Of a stretch of 15,877 nt of DNA, positions 14,450-15,877 are shown one piece after another. Source of the DNA: Candidatus Stercoripulliclostridium pullicola (GTDB taxonomy: Bacteria; Bacillota; Clostridia; Christensenellales; DTU072); NCBI GenBank assembly GCA_017694145.1, contig JADINF010000082.1, positions 1 through 15,877 on the forward strand, in the 5' to 3' direction. Below the pieces are notes generated by a model, which did not search any database, was not told where the DNA came from, and worked only from the letters and a program-made list of their open reading frames with translations. Position 1 is the first letter of the stretch, and every line of letters begins with the position of its first letter. The position numbers and the translations under genes are program-made.

Positions 14450-14470
14450 GCTGCCGATTAAACAGGCAGC
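14450..14470 (+). other. Leader hairpin before tRNA-Ala
   Basis: GCTGCC (14450-14455) and GGCAGC (14465-14470) form a perfect six-base-pair stem near the predicted transcript 5' end. It may protect or help process the leader. Confidence 0.45.
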
Positions 14471-14503
14471 GTTCGTACCTTATAAAGACGGCACTTGCGG
14501 CAT

Positions 14504-14579
14504 GGGGGTATAGCTCAGTTGGTAGAGCACCTGCTTTGCAAGCAGGGGGTCTGCGGTTCGAATCCGCATATCTCCACCA
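14504..14579 (+). tRNA. tRNA-Ala (anticodon TGC)
   Basis: A 76-base cloverleaf with encoded CCA. The acceptor GGGGGTA pairs with TATCTCC and has the G3-U70 wobble that identifies alanine tRNAs. The D-loop is TAGCTCAGTTGGTAGAG, the anticodon arm is CCTGC-TTTGCAA-GCAGG with TGC at 14537-14539, and the T-arm contains GGTTCGAATCC. It is the first gene after the operon promoter, where a 16S gene would normally come first. Confidence 0.97.
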
Positions 14580-14588
14580 ATAAGATAT

Positions 14589-14665
14589 AGGCTGGTAGCT
14601 CAGCAGGTTAGAGCACGCGCCTGATAAGCGCGAGGTCGGTGGTTCGAGTCCACTTCAGCCTACCA
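14589..14665 (+). tRNA. tRNA-Ile (anticodon GAT)
   Basis: A 77-base cloverleaf with encoded CCA. The acceptor AGGCTGG pairs with TCAGCCT, the anticodon loop CTGATAA carries GAT at 14623-14625, and the T-arm has GGTTCGAGTCC. It is very similar to the usual rRNA-operon isoleucine tRNA and lies nine bases after tRNA-Ala, the classic 16S-23S spacer pair. Confidence 0.97.
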
Positions 14666-14860
14666 GACCGCATAAGCGGCGAACTCCTGCACCTTGACAA
14701 CTGCATAAAGAGTAGACATACAAATAATCTTAAAATATCTAAGAAATAACGTTTCAGAGTAATACGAATTAAGCGTAGAAACGAGCTGGAATAAATTGCG
14801 AAGATATTTTGCTGAGGATTAAACCGAGATAATGTTTCTTTAATTAGAGAATCAAGACGA
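14666..14860 (+). other. Spacer between tRNA-Ile and 23S rRNA
   Basis: A 195-base AT-rich transcribed spacer. It starts with a CCGC-ATAA-GCGG hairpin (14668-14679), then CACCTTGACAACTGCATAAAG at about 14690-14710, like the conserved box in Bacillota pre-23S spacers. The remainder probably forms the 23S processing stem with sequence beyond the window. Confidence 0.7.

Positions 14861-15877
<1,017 letters not shown>

Overview
The window looks like a chromosomal segment of an anaerobic Bacillota bacterium of the class Clostridia, probably from an uncultured lineage; Christensenellales/Borkfalkia-like is my guess from gene content only. The support is the strong AGGAGG-type ribosome binding sites, consensus TTGACA-17-TATAAT promoters, an ECF transporter S component, Clostridia-style tandem flavoproteins, a DUF4190 protein and Bacillota-like 23S and spacer sequences. 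Most genes are moderately GC-rich; 12.2-13.6 kb is clearly more AT-rich.

Layout. (1) Positions 1-461: 3' part of a LURP-one-related (LOR/YxjI) gene and its terminator. (2) 531-2791: overlapping genes for archaeal-type (type II) glyceraldehyde-3-phosphate dehydrogenase and phosphoglycerate kinase, the two steps of lower glycolysis that make ATP from glyceraldehyde-3-phosphate. (3) 2844-7020: a tightly packed co-directional run of a Dcr2/PAP28-like metallophosphoesterase, an HI0933/YhiN-family flavoprotein, a COG2509 flavoprotein and an ECF S component with an odd hydrophilic tail. (4) 7096-8208: an APH-fold small-molecule kinase with its own promoter and a bidirectional terminator. (5) 8239-9043: a ThuA-like protein on the minus strand with its own promoter. 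(6) 9093-12105: a two-gene operon of unrecognised membrane proteins with matching architecture (three N-terminal membrane segments, a large extracytoplasmic domain, one C-terminal membrane segment) behind a perfect consensus promoter. (7) 12187-13673: an AT-rich cassette of a small Xre repressor, a divergent promoter whose spacer is filled by a palindrome, a DUF4190 membrane protein and an Lgt-like protein lacking the usual Lgt catalytic residues. (8) 13680-14258: a second, divergent LOR/tubby-like gene on the minus strand. (9) 14383-15877: a stable-RNA operon in which the promoter leads directly into tRNA-Ala(UGC), tRNA-Ile(GAU) and 23S rRNA, with no 16S gene in the expected place; the window ends inside 23S.

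The most noteworthy items are the 16S-less rRNA operon, the archaeal-type gap-pgk pair in a bacterial context, the unknown two-protein membrane module, and the AT-rich Xre/DUF4190/Lgt-like cassette with its visible operator. I saw no CRISPR array, insertion sequence, integrase or obvious defence or toxin genes. All family assignments come from reading motifs by eye, without database searches.
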